This document shows, in pieces, positions 8,795 to 16,527 of a DNA stretch of 64,000 nt. Each line of letters opens with the position of its first letter. Within the stretch, counting starts at the first letter, position 1. The notes beneath the pieces are model-generated. The model saw only the letters and a list, made by a program, of their open reading frames with translations. It ran no database searches and was not told the DNA's origin. Made by a program: the position numbers and the translations under genes. Where the stretch lies: positions 1-64,000 of the forward strand of contig DASUKQ010000165.1 of assembly GCA_036278635.1 (NCBI GenBank), in the 5' to 3' direction. The DNA is from 66-474 sp036278635. Its GTDB lineage: Bacteria; Pseudomonadota; Gammaproteobacteria; Xanthomonadales; Rhodanobacteraceae.

Positions 8795-9640
8795 TCACGC
8801 CCGGACGCGTTCCTGGGACCGATCGCGCAATGAGCGCAACGCGGCGTCGACATCGGGGTGTATGCCATGCCAGCGTTCGAAGGACGCGGCAGCGGTTTCG
8901 ACCAGCATCCCCAGGCCATCGAACGCGGATGCGCAACCCGCCCGGTGCGTCCACGCCAGAAACGCATCCGCAGCCCGACCATAACTCAAGTCGTAGGCGT
9001 CCGTGCGCGGATCCGCAAGCGATTCCGGCAACGCCAGATCGGCGTGATGCAGGCCCGCCGACGTCGCGTTCACGATCAGGTCGAACGGCGCGCAACGATC
9101 CAATGTGTTCCAACGCAAGACGCGCACCCTTTCCGGCGACGTCAACGCATCGGCAAGTGAGCCCGCGCGTTCAAACGTTCGGTTGGCGATGGCCAGCGTG
9201 CGCACGTCCGCATCCCGCAACGCGAACGCCGCCGCGCGCGCGGCTCCGCCGGCACCCAGCAACAATACGTTGCGGCCGCGCGGATCGATCCCGCAGCGCG
9301 AGCACAAATCGGCAAGCATCCCCGCGCCGTCGTTGCTGTCGGCCTCGAGGCGACCGTCTGGGAACCCCGTCAGCACGTTTGCCACGCCCAGGGGTTCGGC
9401 CGCCGCGGTGCGCACGTCCGCAAGATCGAACGCCGCCGCCTTGTGCGGCAGGGTGATGTTGGCGCCGCGCCCGCCCTGCGCGAAAAACGCGCGCACGGCA
9501 TCTGCAAATCCGGCGGACGCGGTGTCGAGCGCGAGGTATTCCTGTTCGATGCCCGTCTGTGCCGCGAACAACGCATGCAGGCGCGGCGACAGCGAATGCG
9601 CGACCGGGTGGCCGAATACGGCGTAACGAGGGAGAGACAT
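8795..9640 (-). CDS. aroE: Shikimate dehydrogenase (NADP+)
   Basis: The 281-residue enzyme reduces 3-dehydroshikimate to shikimate in aromatic amino acid synthesis. Substrate-site blocks are present: FGHPVAHSLSP (Ser pair), ITLPHKAAAF (catalytic Lys), and the nucleotide loop LLLGAGGAARAAAFAL followed by NRT. The start MSLPRYAVFGHP at 9640 is set by homology. No Shine-Dalgarno precedes it; 12 bases upstream begins a heptameric CGGGACT/CGGGACC microsatellite. The frame stays open through that microsatellite to 9793, so a longer form with a Pro/Ser/Arg repeat extension is formally possible but unlikely. Confidence 0.95.
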   Translation of the reverse strand: MSLPRYAVFGHPVAHSLSPRLHALFAAQTGIEQEYLALDTASAGFADAVRAFFAQGGRGANITLPHKAAAFDLADVRTAAAEPLGVANVLTGFPDGRLEADSNDGAGMLADLCSRCGIDPRGRNVLLLGAGGAARAAAFALRDADVRTLAIANRTFERAGSLADALTSPERVRVLRWNTLDRCAPFDLIVNATSAGLHHADLALPESLADPRTDAYDLSYGRAADAFLAWTHRAGCASAFDGLGMLVETAAASFERWHGIHPDVDAALRSLRDRSQERVRA

Positions 9641-9651
9641 GTCGGGGAGAT

Positions 9652-9732
9652 CGGGGACTCGGGACTTGGACTCGGGACTTGGACTCGGGACTCGGGACTC
9701 GGGACTCGGGACCCGGGACCCGGGACCCGGGG
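9652..9732. repeat. Heptameric microsatellite CGGGACT/CGGGACC, family C
   Basis: A tract of 7-base units (GGACTCG, then GGACCCG) with two GGACTTGG-containing variants runs for about 80 bases directly upstream of aroE on the minus strand. The same sequence family appears at 22166-22194 and 22281-22309 around hslV/hslU and at 57439-57471 and 57572-57608 between the LpxL-like and GT2 genes. A 7-base unit is not a multiple of three, so copy-number changes would shift any reading frame crossing it. Confidence 0.92.
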
Positions 9733-9849
9733 AGAGCGTAACAACGAACGCCGCAGCCCGCCGAATCCATGCGGGTCCGGTGCGTCGTCGCAAGCTTTGA
9801 GACGCGGCGGATACAGGCTGGGATCGACTCTCCTCAGCCCGAGCAGACC

Positions 9850-10212
9850 ATGTCCAATCTTACTTTTGTCCTCCGTGATGCACCCCGATCCGTCGTCTTT
9901 CGCCGCAGTCGCGGGCAGCCCGCACGCCACCCGGCCGCGGCAGACGCGCCGTATCGGTATGACCGTCGCAACGCTGCCCTGCCCCGTCGTCGCAGCAGCT
10001 CACCGAACGCGGCGCCCGATCCGGTAACCCTCGCCGCCGCAACATGGCTCGCTTGCGGCATCGTGCTGCTGGGACTGACGCCCCTGCCCCTTCGCGATGC
10101 CACCCTCGGCTGGTCACCGGCATTCTGGCTGCTCGTGGCGCCCGCCATCCTGTTGCTCGCAAGATACATGTTTAGGGAGCAGTCGTCGTTGCATTCGGAG
10201 CAGCCGTGGTGA
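9850..10212 (+). CDS. Small putative membrane protein
   Basis: A 120-residue hypothetical protein. The first 55 residues are Arg/Pro-rich and hydrophilic; the second half has two probable transmembrane helices, VTLAAATWLACGIVLLGL and SPAFWLLVAPAILLLARYMF, separated by a short TPLPLRDATLGW loop. I do not recognise a named family, although the TPLPLRDATLGWSPAFW segment looks conserved rather than random. The ATG at 9850 has GAGCAG upstream. A minus-strand ORF overlaps it and is judged a shadow. Confidence 0.55.
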   Translation: MSNLTFVLRDAPRSVVFRRSRGQPARHPAAADAPYRYDRRNAALPRRRSSSPNAAPDPVTLAAATWLACGIVLLGLTPLPLRDATLGWSPAFWLLVAPAILLLARYMFREQSSLHSEQPW

Positions 10213-10478
10213 ACAGTCAAGCCACGGAGCTCTTGGCCATGGATGGCAGCTTTGATGGCCGTTCTGATGTTCGCGGCCACCAGAGTGCCAATTGGTATAA
10301 GTGGGGTTGAGCGAAACGGCGTTCAGGGGCGATCGCAAAAGCTGCGGTGATCAGTCAGGCGGCGGCACCCCCGGCCCTGGATGGCGGTTCTCGATGGCCA
10401 TCCTGACGGTCGCGACCAGCGCAGCGCCAATGGGCAGGATGAGGTTCAGCGATACCCCGATGGGGGGCGCTCGCAATC
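10196..10478. repeat. Degenerate duplication with family-B repeat, gene-free
   Basis: No gene is supported between 10213 and 10476. Two diverged copies of one segment are present, about 10238-10340 and 10374-10478, sharing CATGGATGGC-like starts, GATGGCC, and ends of the type GTTSAGCG...GGGGCGMTCGCAA. The first copy contains a family-B repeat (10196-10262) whose reverse complement closely matches 38411-38477, including TCCATGGCCAAGAGCTCC. The two copies differ by small insertions, so a conserved reading frame is not supported. Confidence 0.7.
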
Positions 10479-11958
10479 ATGTCGCGGCGCCGCTGCGCTT
10501 GGCCTCCATCCGCCGCAGCAACTCGGCCATGATGCGTCGGTAAAGCTCGACGCCCAACTCTGCATCCTCGACCCCGGCATCGATCGATGGGTTGTCGTTG
10601 ACCTCGATCAACAGCGCGCGTTCGCGCGTCTGCTTGATGTCAACGCCGTACAGACCGTTGCCGATCGCCGCGGTACCTCGCAATGCGAGCCGGATCACGT
10701 CGTGCGGCACGTCGTCCAGGTCCAGGCACTCGAACCCGCCCGAACGCGCACTGCCGCGGGCGCTGTGGTTGTAGATCTGCCAGTGTCCGCGCGACATGAA
10801 GTATTTGCACGCATACAACGGTTTGCGATTGAGCACGCCGATCCGCCAGTCGTACTCGGTGTACAGGAATTCCTGCGCAATCAGCAGCGCCGTGCTCTGG
10901 AACAGGCGCTGCGCGGCCTCGGTCAGTTGCTTCTCGTCGTCCACCTTGACCACGCCCCGCGAGAACGACCCATCCGGGATCTTGAGCACGACGGGGAAGC
11001 CGAGTTTTTCCGGCAGCTCGCGCAACTGTTTGGCGTCTTCGCGGTACAGCACCTCCGAGCGCGGAACCGCGAGCTTCTTCGAACGCAGCAAATCGTTCAG
11101 ATAAATCTTGTTGGTGCAACGCAGGATCGAAGTCGGGTCGTCGATCACCACCATGCCCTCGCGCTCGGCCTTGTGCGCGAAGCGATAGGTGTGGTCGTCC
11201 GGCGCGGTGGTTTCGCGGATGAACAGGCCGTCGTATTCGGCCAGGCGCGGGTAGTCGTGCTTCGTAATGGGGTCGACCTCGATGTCGAGCTCGCGACCGG
11301 CCGCGACGAAGTGCTTGAGCGCGCGCGAATTCGAGGGCGGCATCGCCTCGTTCGGGTCGACCAGCATCGCCAGGTCGTAGCGGTATTGCCTGCGGGTGCG
11401 CGGCTTGCGCCACAGGCGTTTGGAAAAGGTGTCGAGCGCCTGCGCGAACGCGTCCTCCTGGGCGTCATCCAGGGTGTGCAAGCCGACCGGCTTGATCGCG
11501 CTGATCTGCCACACGCGGTCGCGCTCGAACTCGATCCGGAGCAGCGGGCAGGGAAATGTCTCGAACACCTGTCGCGCGAGATCCTGCAACGCCGGATACG
11601 AGGTGACACCGAAATACACCAGGATTCCGAGGTCGGTGGTGTCCTGCCCCCCGGCGGGCAGGAAATGCGCGAGTTTCTGGTTCAAATCCTCGACGTCGAG
11701 GTTGTACAACGCGCGCTTGCGCAGGTCATTGATGGTGCGCACCGAGGGAATCACGCGGTGGCCGCGGGCCTCGCCCAGCAGCGAGACGTAGTGGCCGATC
11801 CCGAGGTACTTGTAGCTGCGGCACAGGTTGATCACGTGGGTGCGCTCGTCGCCGCCGATCGGCTCGCGCAGGTATTGCATCGCGGTGACCACGTTGTCGG
11901 ACGGGTAGTACGAACCCCAGTCCGAGGCCTTTTCGACAACGATGACGAGCCGACTCAT
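10477..11958 (-). CDS. RimK-like ATP-grasp family protein with RLAN N-terminal domain
   Basis: The 493-residue protein has an N-terminal RimK-like ATP-grasp-associated (RLAN) domain (about residues 1-190, opening MSRLVIVVEKASDWGSYYPS) and a C-terminal ATP-grasp ligase domain (about 270-485). ATP-grasp features are visible: FPVVLKIPDGSFSRGVVKV (nucleotide-binding Lys and glycine loop) and the metal site LLIEVNDNPSIDAG. Such enzymes join amino acids or peptides to an acceptor carboxylate. The acceptor here is unknown. It is divergent from a GNAT gene 145 bp away, a pairing that recurs in proteobacteria and suggests a shared peptide-modification role. Confidence 0.88.
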   Translation of the reverse strand: MSRLVIVVEKASDWGSYYPSDNVVTAMQYLREPIGGDERTHVINLCRSYKYLGIGHYVSLLGEARGHRVIPSVRTINDLRKRALYNLDVEDLNQKLAHFLPAGGQDTTDLGILVYFGVTSYPALQDLARQVFETFPCPLLRIEFERDRVWQISAIKPVGLHTLDDAQEDAFAQALDTFSKRLWRKPRTRRQYRYDLAMLVDPNEAMPPSNSRALKHFVAAGRELDIEVDPITKHDYPRLAEYDGLFIRETTAPDDHTYRFAHKAEREGMVVIDDPTSILRCTNKIYLNDLLRSKKLAVPRSEVLYREDAKQLRELPEKLGFPVVLKIPDGSFSRGVVKVDDEKQLTEAAQRLFQSTALLIAQEFLYTEYDWRIGVLNRKPLYACKYFMSRGHWQIYNHSARGSARSGGFECLDLDDVPHDVIRLALRGTAAIGNGLYGVDIKQTRERALLIEVNDNPSIDAGVEDAELGVELYRRIMAELLRRMEAKRSGAAT

Positions 11959-12103
11959 CGAACACTTCCTGATTGGTACCTGTCGGACAGCAAGCGACTT
12001 CCGATGGTCCGCGCAGTGTCGGGACGCCCGGGCCGGAACGCAAGGGGACCCCGCCGAACCTTCGAGCTTGCGCGAGGCATGGGCAGACGCCTACGCTGCG
12101 ACC

Positions 12104-12577
12104 ATGGTTGTCCACGTTCGCGACCAACCCCGGCATGCGACGCCCTCCGATCTCGACAGCCTGCTGGCCCTCGAGCAGCGGACGTTCACGGGCGACCGCA
12201 TCAGCCGAAGGCAATGGCGGCGGCATCTCGCCAGCACCAGCGCAAGCGTGCTGGTGGCCGGACCACCCGGCGACGTGTCTGCGGCAGCCGTGGTGTTTTA
12301 CCGCGCCAATTCGCCCGGCGCACGCCTGTATTCGCTCGCAGTACGCGAGGACAGCCGCCGCGCCGGGTTGGGCGGAACGCTGCTCGCGGCGGCCGAAGCC
12401 GACGCCCGCGGGCGCGGGCGCATGGCAATGCGGCTCGAAGTCGGCGTGGACAACCGGTCCGCCATCGCGCTCTACGAGCGCTGCGGGTACCACCGACTGG
12501 CGCGCCTGCCGGCTTTTTATGAGGACGGTGCGGATGCCTGGCGTTATGCAAAACGGCTGACGACTGTCACCCGGTAA
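12104..12577 (+). CDS. GNAT family N-acetyltransferase (RimI-like)
   Basis: The 157-residue acetyltransferase has the GNAT acetyl-CoA loop in LAVREDSRRAGLGGTLLAAA (R-x-x-G-x-G/A) and motif B LEVGVDNRSAIALYERCGY. The upstream frame is open to 11942, but MVVHVRDQPRHATPSDLDS at 12104 is where GNAT homology starts. In many proteobacteria the homologue next to the RLAN/RimK-like gene carries a C39-like peptidase domain after the GNAT domain; here the protein ends right after the GNAT fold, so that domain is missing. Substrate unknown. Confidence 0.88.
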   Translation: MVVHVRDQPRHATPSDLDSLLALEQRTFTGDRISRRQWRRHLASTSASVLVAGPPGDVSAAAVVFYRANSPGARLYSLAVREDSRRAGLGGTLLAAAEADARGRGRMAMRLEVGVDNRSAIALYERCGYHRLARLPAFYEDGADAWRYAKRLTTVTR

Positions 12578-12665
12578 ACCGGTGACATCCGGGACATGCG
12601 GTTCGCGTCGTGGCCGTCGATACTGGCTTGGCAAATCACGAGGTTGGCGCAACGGACGCGCAGCA

Positions 12666-12683
12666 TGTCAAGGACACTTGACA
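12666..12683. promoter_or_regulatory. Operator-like dyad 1, TGTCAAG-N4-CTTGACA
   Basis: A perfect 7-bp inverted repeat with a four-base spacer (GACA). Its right half-site contains TTGACA, which also serves as the predicted -35 box of the Sel1-protein promoter. A bound protein here would overlap RNA polymerase. Confidence 0.6.
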
Positions 12684-12706
12684 CACGCCGGCGCCGCGTT
12701 TATCTT
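12678..12706 (+). promoter_or_regulatory. Sigma-70 promoter for the Sel1-repeat gene
   Basis: A consensus -35 TTGACA (12678-12683), a 17-base spacer, and TATCTT (12701-12706) as -10. The expected start of transcription falls at about 12713, inside the second dyad. The -35 is perfect and the spacing ideal; the -10 matches four of six consensus bases. Confidence 0.65.
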
Positions 12707-12709
12707 GGG

Positions 12710-12727
12710 TGTCAAGCGAACTTGACA
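12710..12727. promoter_or_regulatory. Operator-like dyad 2, TGTCAAG-N4-CTTGACA
   Basis: A second copy of the same dyad (spacer CGAA) 44 bases after the first. It covers the predicted transcription start and ends where the ribosome-binding AAGGAG (12727-12732) begins, so it could act as a DNA operator or, in RNA, as a short hairpin beside the ribosome site. Confidence 0.6.
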
Positions 12728-12740
12728 AGGAGTCCATCCG

Positions 12741-13577
12741 ATGAACCGAATCCTGCTGGCTTCACTGTGCGCCGCGCTGTTCGGCATGGCCGTCCCGGCG
12801 ACTGCCGCAACCCTGCCCACCGCAACGACCGCCCCGTCCACCGCACGGGCGGCGAAGCCACTCCCGCCGCCTCGCGAAACCCCGGCGATCAAGCACATCC
12901 TCGAGGCCATGAGCAATGCCTCGACCTGGGGACACCCCGACCTCTTCGGCGAATTTGCCGGGATGAAGCGCCTGTTCAAGGGCGACTATGCAGGCGCACT
13001 GAAGTACTTCAAGTATGGCGCCCGCTATGCGGACAAGTTTTCCCAGTACAGCATCGGCATGATGTACCTCAAAGGGCGCGGCGTGCAGCGCGATCCCGCC
13101 ACGGGCTGCGCGTGGCTCGCGCTCGCGGCCGAACGCAAATATCCCAAGTTCGTCGAGGCACACGACTACCTGTGCGCCGGATTGACCTTCGCACAACGCG
13201 CGCAGTCCGCAGCCGTACTCGACAAATTGTTGCCCGTGTACGGCGACAAGGTTGCCAAACGGCGCATGAAGGTGGAACTGGAGCACGACCGGACCGAACT
13301 GACCGGCTCGCACGTCGGATACGACTTCGGCGTCCAGACGGCCACCGCCCTCGATCCGTCGGGCCACGCGCGAAGCGGGAACCGTTGCGACGAACCGATT
13401 CTCTATCTGGGCGGGGTGGGCATCCCCTCCAGTTGCGGCAAGTTCAATCCGGCGCTGCTGAATCCGTCGAAATACTTCGCCGCGCGCGATGCGCAATTCA
13501 CGGGCACGGTCACGGTCGGCGCGTTGCAACCCGACGACGCGGCCGCACCGGCCTCCGCGTCCAGCGCGAACCCCTGA
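12741..13577 (+). CDS. Exported Sel1-repeat (TPR-like) protein
   Basis: The 278-residue protein has a clear signal peptide (MNRILLASLCAALFGMAVPATAA) and one Sel1-type helical repeat around residues 75-130 (KGDYAGALKYFKYGARYAD, then YSIGMMYLKGRGV and GCAWLALAAE). The rest is not recognisable; a Cys pair (NRCDEPILYLGGVGIPSSCG) may form a disulfide in the periplasm. Ribosome site AAGGAG is eight bases from the ATG. It sits alone behind a strong promoter flanked by two identical dyads, so it is probably tightly regulated. Function unknown. Confidence 0.8.
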   Translation: MNRILLASLCAALFGMAVPATAATLPTATTAPSTARAAKPLPPPRETPAIKHILEAMSNASTWGHPDLFGEFAGMKRLFKGDYAGALKYFKYGARYADKFSQYSIGMMYLKGRGVQRDPATGCAWLALAAERKYPKFVEAHDYLCAGLTFAQRAQSAAVLDKLLPVYGDKVAKRRMKVELEHDRTELTGSHVGYDFGVQTATALDPSGHARSGNRCDEPILYLGGVGIPSSCGKFNPALLNPSKYFAARDAQFTGTVTVGALQPDDAAAPASASSANP

Positions 13578-13688
13578 ACGGGGCGGCGGCGGGCCATGGA
13601 CGGCCCGCGCGGACGGGGAGCGTCGGGCGGAGGACTCGCGATGCCGCCGCGGCCGTATACTCGACCCTTTCCACACTGGATCGCGCGC

Positions 13689-13898
13689 ATGCGCCGTCAT
13701 CCCGTTGTCGCGACGCTGCTGTTGTTCGGTGCGGGGCTGCTCGCCGGTTGCGGGCAGAAGGGCCCGCTGTTCTTGCCGAAGCCGAACGTCGAGACGCCGG
13801 CGTCCGCACCTTCGACTCCTTCGCCGGCGGCTTCCGCTGCATTGCCGGCCGGTGCCGCGTCGGCGGCCACGCCGGCGTCGGCAACCCGCGGCCGTTGA
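13689..13898 (+). CDS. lptM: LPS translocon maturation chaperone LptM (lipoprotein)
   Basis: A 69-residue lipoprotein. The signal peptide MRRHPVVATLLLFGAGLLAGC carries the lipobox LAGC, followed at once by the family hallmark GQKGPLFLP. LptM (formerly YifL) helps LptD form its native disulfides in the outer-membrane LPS translocon. The rest is a low-complexity Ala/Ser/Pro linker. It lies 17 bases upstream of dapF, the same order as in E. coli, and probably heads this operon. Confidence 0.9.
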   Translation: MRRHPVVATLLLFGAGLLAGCGQKGPLFLPKPNVETPASAPSTPSPAASAALPAGAASAATPASATRGR

Positions 13899-13915
13899 CC
13901 GCGCCCGGAAGCCCC

Positions 13916-14752
13916 GTGGGATTGCGCGTCACCAAGATGCACGGCCTCGGCAACGACTTCGTCGTGCTCGATGCGCGCGCCGCGGCGCAGTTGCCGGATC
14001 CCGCCATGGTTCGCGCCATGGGCGACCGCCACACCGGGATCGGCTTCGACCAGTTGCTGGTGATCGAGCGACCGCGCGATACGGCGTGTGTCGCCGCCTA
14101 CTCGATCCGCAATGCCGACGGCTCGTTCGCCGAACAATGCGGCAACGGCGCGCGCTGCATCGGCGCCTGGTTGCACCGCGACGGGGCGATCGCGATCGGC
14201 GACGAAGCGAAACTGCAAAGCCCCGCCGGTCCGATCGGCATGCGCCTGATCGATCCGGCCACCGTTGCCGTGGAGATGGGCGAACCCGAATTCGACCCCG
14301 CGCGAATCCCGTTCGACGCCCCCGCCGAAGCCGACACGTACCCGCTCGACGTCGAGGGCGAGCACATCGAAATTTCCATGGTGTCGATGGGCAACCCGCA
14401 TGCGGTGCTGGAAGTCGACGACGTCGGGGATGCGTGCGTGGATCGCCTCGGCCCGCGCATCACCCTGCACCCGCGTTTTCCCCGGGGCGTCAACGCCGGT
14501 TTCGCGCAAGTGCTGGATGCGCGCAACATCCGCCTGCGCGTGCACGAACGTGGCGCGGGATGGACGCTGGCTTGCGGCAGCGGCGCCGGGGCGGCGGTTG
14601 CCGCACTGCGTCGTCGGGGTCGCGTCGGAGAAGAGGTCCGCGTGGAACTGCCCGGCGGCGCGTTGCAGATCGAGTGGCACGGCGCCGGACACGCGCTCTG
14701 GATGACCGGGCCCGCGGCGTTCGTCTTCGACGGGACCTGGCTCGGCGACTGA
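13916..14752 (+). CDS. dapF: Diaminopimelate epimerase
   Basis: The enzyme converts LL- to meso-diaminopimelate for lysine and peptidoglycan synthesis. KMHGLGNDFVVLDA is the N-terminal signature; the two catalytic Cys are in EQCGNGARC and LACGSGAGAAVAA. The ATG-less start is ambiguous: GTG at 13916 (used here, 278 residues, GGAAG upstream) or TTG at 13922. It lies between lptM and the DUF484 gene, whose possible ATG start overlaps its stop. Confidence 0.95.
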   Translation: MGLRVTKMHGLGNDFVVLDARAAAQLPDPAMVRAMGDRHTGIGFDQLLVIERPRDTACVAAYSIRNADGSFAEQCGNGARCIGAWLHRDGAIAIGDEAKLQSPAGPIGMRLIDPATVAVEMGEPEFDPARIPFDAPAEADTYPLDVEGEHIEISMVSMGNPHAVLEVDDVGDACVDRLGPRITLHPRFPRGVNAGFAQVLDARNIRLRVHERGAGWTLACGSGAGAAVAALRRRGRVGEEVRVELPGGALQIEWHGAGHALWMTGPAAFVFDGTWLGD

Positions 14753-14829
14753 TGCACGGAACCTCCCGGCGGGAAGTTGCGCGCGCCGACGTGATTCACC
14801 ACACTTCCCCCATGCCACCGGAAGCCGCC

Positions 14830-15513
14830 ATGCCCGACCTGACCCTGAAGCAAGGCCTCGAAGCGATGGACGTCGCCGAGTACCTGCGCCAGCATCCACG
14901 CATCCTGGAAAATTTTCCGGACGTGGCGGCGGAACTGGTGATCCCGCGCGAGGACGGCCCGGCGGCATCGCTGGCCGCCTACCAACTCGAAACGTTGCGC
15001 GCGCGCAACCACGAACTCAACCAGCGGCTGGCGGAACTGGTCGCCATCGCCACCGACAACGAACAGTTGATGGTGCGCGTGCACACCCTCACGGTCGGCC
15101 TGCTGCGCGACGACAACCTGGCGGACACCTGCCGCAGTTTCGTCGGCGCGCTCAACGAAGACTTCCATACCGACCTGGTGCGGTTGGTGCTGTTCCGCGA
15201 CGGCGCCGGGCTGCCGCGCGCCGACTGGCTGATCGCGGTGCCACAAGGCGCCGCGGCGCTGCCGGTGTTTGCCGATTTCCTGGCCCGCGGCGAACCTGCG
15301 TGCGGGCGGCTCGCACAGCAAAAACTCGATCGCCTGTTCGGCGCCGAAGCGACCAAGGTGCAGTCGGCGGCGCTGCTCAGGATCGGCAGCCAGGGCATGC
15401 TCGCGATCGGCAGCGAAGACCCCAACCGTTTCCATCCCGGCATCGGGACGATCTTCCTGAAGCTGATCGCGCAGGCGCTCGACGCCGCGATCTCGCGGTT
15501 CCCGGCCGAATGA
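14830..15513 (+). CDS. DUF484 family protein (GAF-like)
   Basis: The 227-residue protein belongs to DUF484, a GAF-like family conserved between dapF and xerC in gammaproteobacteria. The N-terminal VAEYLRQHPRILENFPDV is the family signature, followed by a coiled-coil-like LRARNHELNQRLAELV segment and the GAF-like domain ending DPNRFHPGIGTIFLKLIAQAL. Candidate starts are 14752, 14812 and 14830; 14830 has GGAAG seven bases upstream and matches the family length. Its biochemical role is unknown. Confidence 0.88.
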   Translation: MPDLTLKQGLEAMDVAEYLRQHPRILENFPDVAAELVIPREDGPAASLAAYQLETLRARNHELNQRLAELVAIATDNEQLMVRVHTLTVGLLRDDNLADTCRSFVGALNEDFHTDLVRLVLFRDGAGLPRADWLIAVPQGAAALPVFADFLARGEPACGRLAQQKLDRLFGAEATKVQSAALLRIGSQGMLAIGSEDPNRFHPGIGTIFLKLIAQALDAAISRFPAE

Positions 15514-15514
15514 G

Positions 15515-16405
15515 ATGCCGCCAGGCCTTGCCGTCGATACCGCAAGATTCCTCGAATACCTCAAGGTCGAGCGGCGCTATTCACCCGGCACGCTGCGCAA
15601 CTACACCCACGCACTGGACGCCCTGACCCGCTTCGCCGGCGGACTTGCGCTGCGCGACTGGAACGAGCTGCGCAGCGAACAATTGCAGACGTTCATCGCG
15701 GCCGAGCACCGCCGCGGCCTGGAGCCGCCCTCGCTTCGTGCGATGCTGTCGGCGTTCCGCAGCTTCTTCCGTTTTCTCGCGCGCGACGGCAAGCTCCGCA
15801 ACAATCCCGCCGCCGGCGTGCGCTCGCCCAAGGTGCGTCGCAAGCTGCCGGAAGTGCTGGACGTGGACGAGGCCGCGACGCTGGTCGAGGTCAAGCCGGG
15901 CGATCCGCTGGCGCTGCGCGATCACGCGATGCTGGAGTTGCTGTACTCGAGCGGCCTGCGCGTATCGGAACTGTGCGGCGTGCGCTGGCGCGACCTTGAT
16001 CCCGAGCAGGGCCTGTTGCGCGTCACCGGCAAGGGCAACAAGACCCGCATCGTGCCGGTCGGGCGGGTGGCGTTGTCTGCGCTCGATGCGTTGCGCAACG
16101 CGCAGGCGGCCGGCGCGGACGAACCGGTCCTGCGCGGTCGCGGCGATCACGCGCTCACGCCCGGCGCGGTGCGCGCCGCGATCAAGCGCCGCGCGCGCTC
16201 ACAGGGCGTGTGGAAACGGGTGTACCCGCACCTCCTCCGGCATTCCTGCGCGAGCCACCTGCTGGAATCCTCGGGCAACCTGCGCGCGGTGCAGGAACTG
16301 CTGGGCCACGCCGACATCGGCACCACCCAGATCTACACCCACCTCGATTTCCAGCACCTGGCCAAGGTCTACGACGCCGCCCATCCGCGCGCGAAACGCA
16401 AGTAG
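15515..16405 (+). CDS. xerC: Tyrosine recombinase XerC
   Basis: The 296-residue recombinase acts with XerD at dif to resolve chromosome dimers. It has the N-terminal SAM-like core-binding domain (FLEYLKVERRYSPGTLRNY) and the catalytic domain with Arg in SGLRVSELCG (near 148), HLLRHSCASHLLE (His and Arg near 239-242), LLGHADIGTTQIYTH (His near 265, nucleophile Tyr near 274). The start is one base past the DUF484 stop, implying translational coupling. The TAG stop is the first triplet of an adjoining GTAGGAGCC repeat. Confidence 0.95.
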   Translation: MPPGLAVDTARFLEYLKVERRYSPGTLRNYTHALDALTRFAGGLALRDWNELRSEQLQTFIAAEHRRGLEPPSLRAMLSAFRSFFRFLARDGKLRNNPAAGVRSPKVRRKLPEVLDVDEAATLVEVKPGDPLALRDHAMLELLYSSGLRVSELCGVRWRDLDPEQGLLRVTGKGNKTRIVPVGRVALSALDALRNAQAAGADEPVLRGRGDHALTPGAVRAAIKRRARSQGVWKRVYPHLLRHSCASHLLESSGNLRAVQELLGHADIGTTQIYTHLDFQHLAKVYDAAHPRAKRK

Positions 16406-16526
16406 GAGCCTGCGTGCAGGCGACCTTGTCATGGGTTCGCTAGCACGCCGGGTCGCGAGCACGCTCGCTCCTGCAGCGCTTGTCCCGTCCACGCGAGAAC
16501 CGTAGGAGCCTGCGTGGAGGCGACCT
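16402..16526. repeat. Pair of family-A repeats between xerC and the sulfotransferase gene
   Basis: Two direct copies of GTAGGAGCCTGCGTGSAGGCGAC (16402-16424 and 16502-16524) flank a segment with the related inverted element GGTCGCGAGCACGCTCGCTCCTGC. They fill the space between two convergent genes. The first copy supplies the xerC stop codon. Confidence 0.85.
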
Positions 16527-16527
16527 G

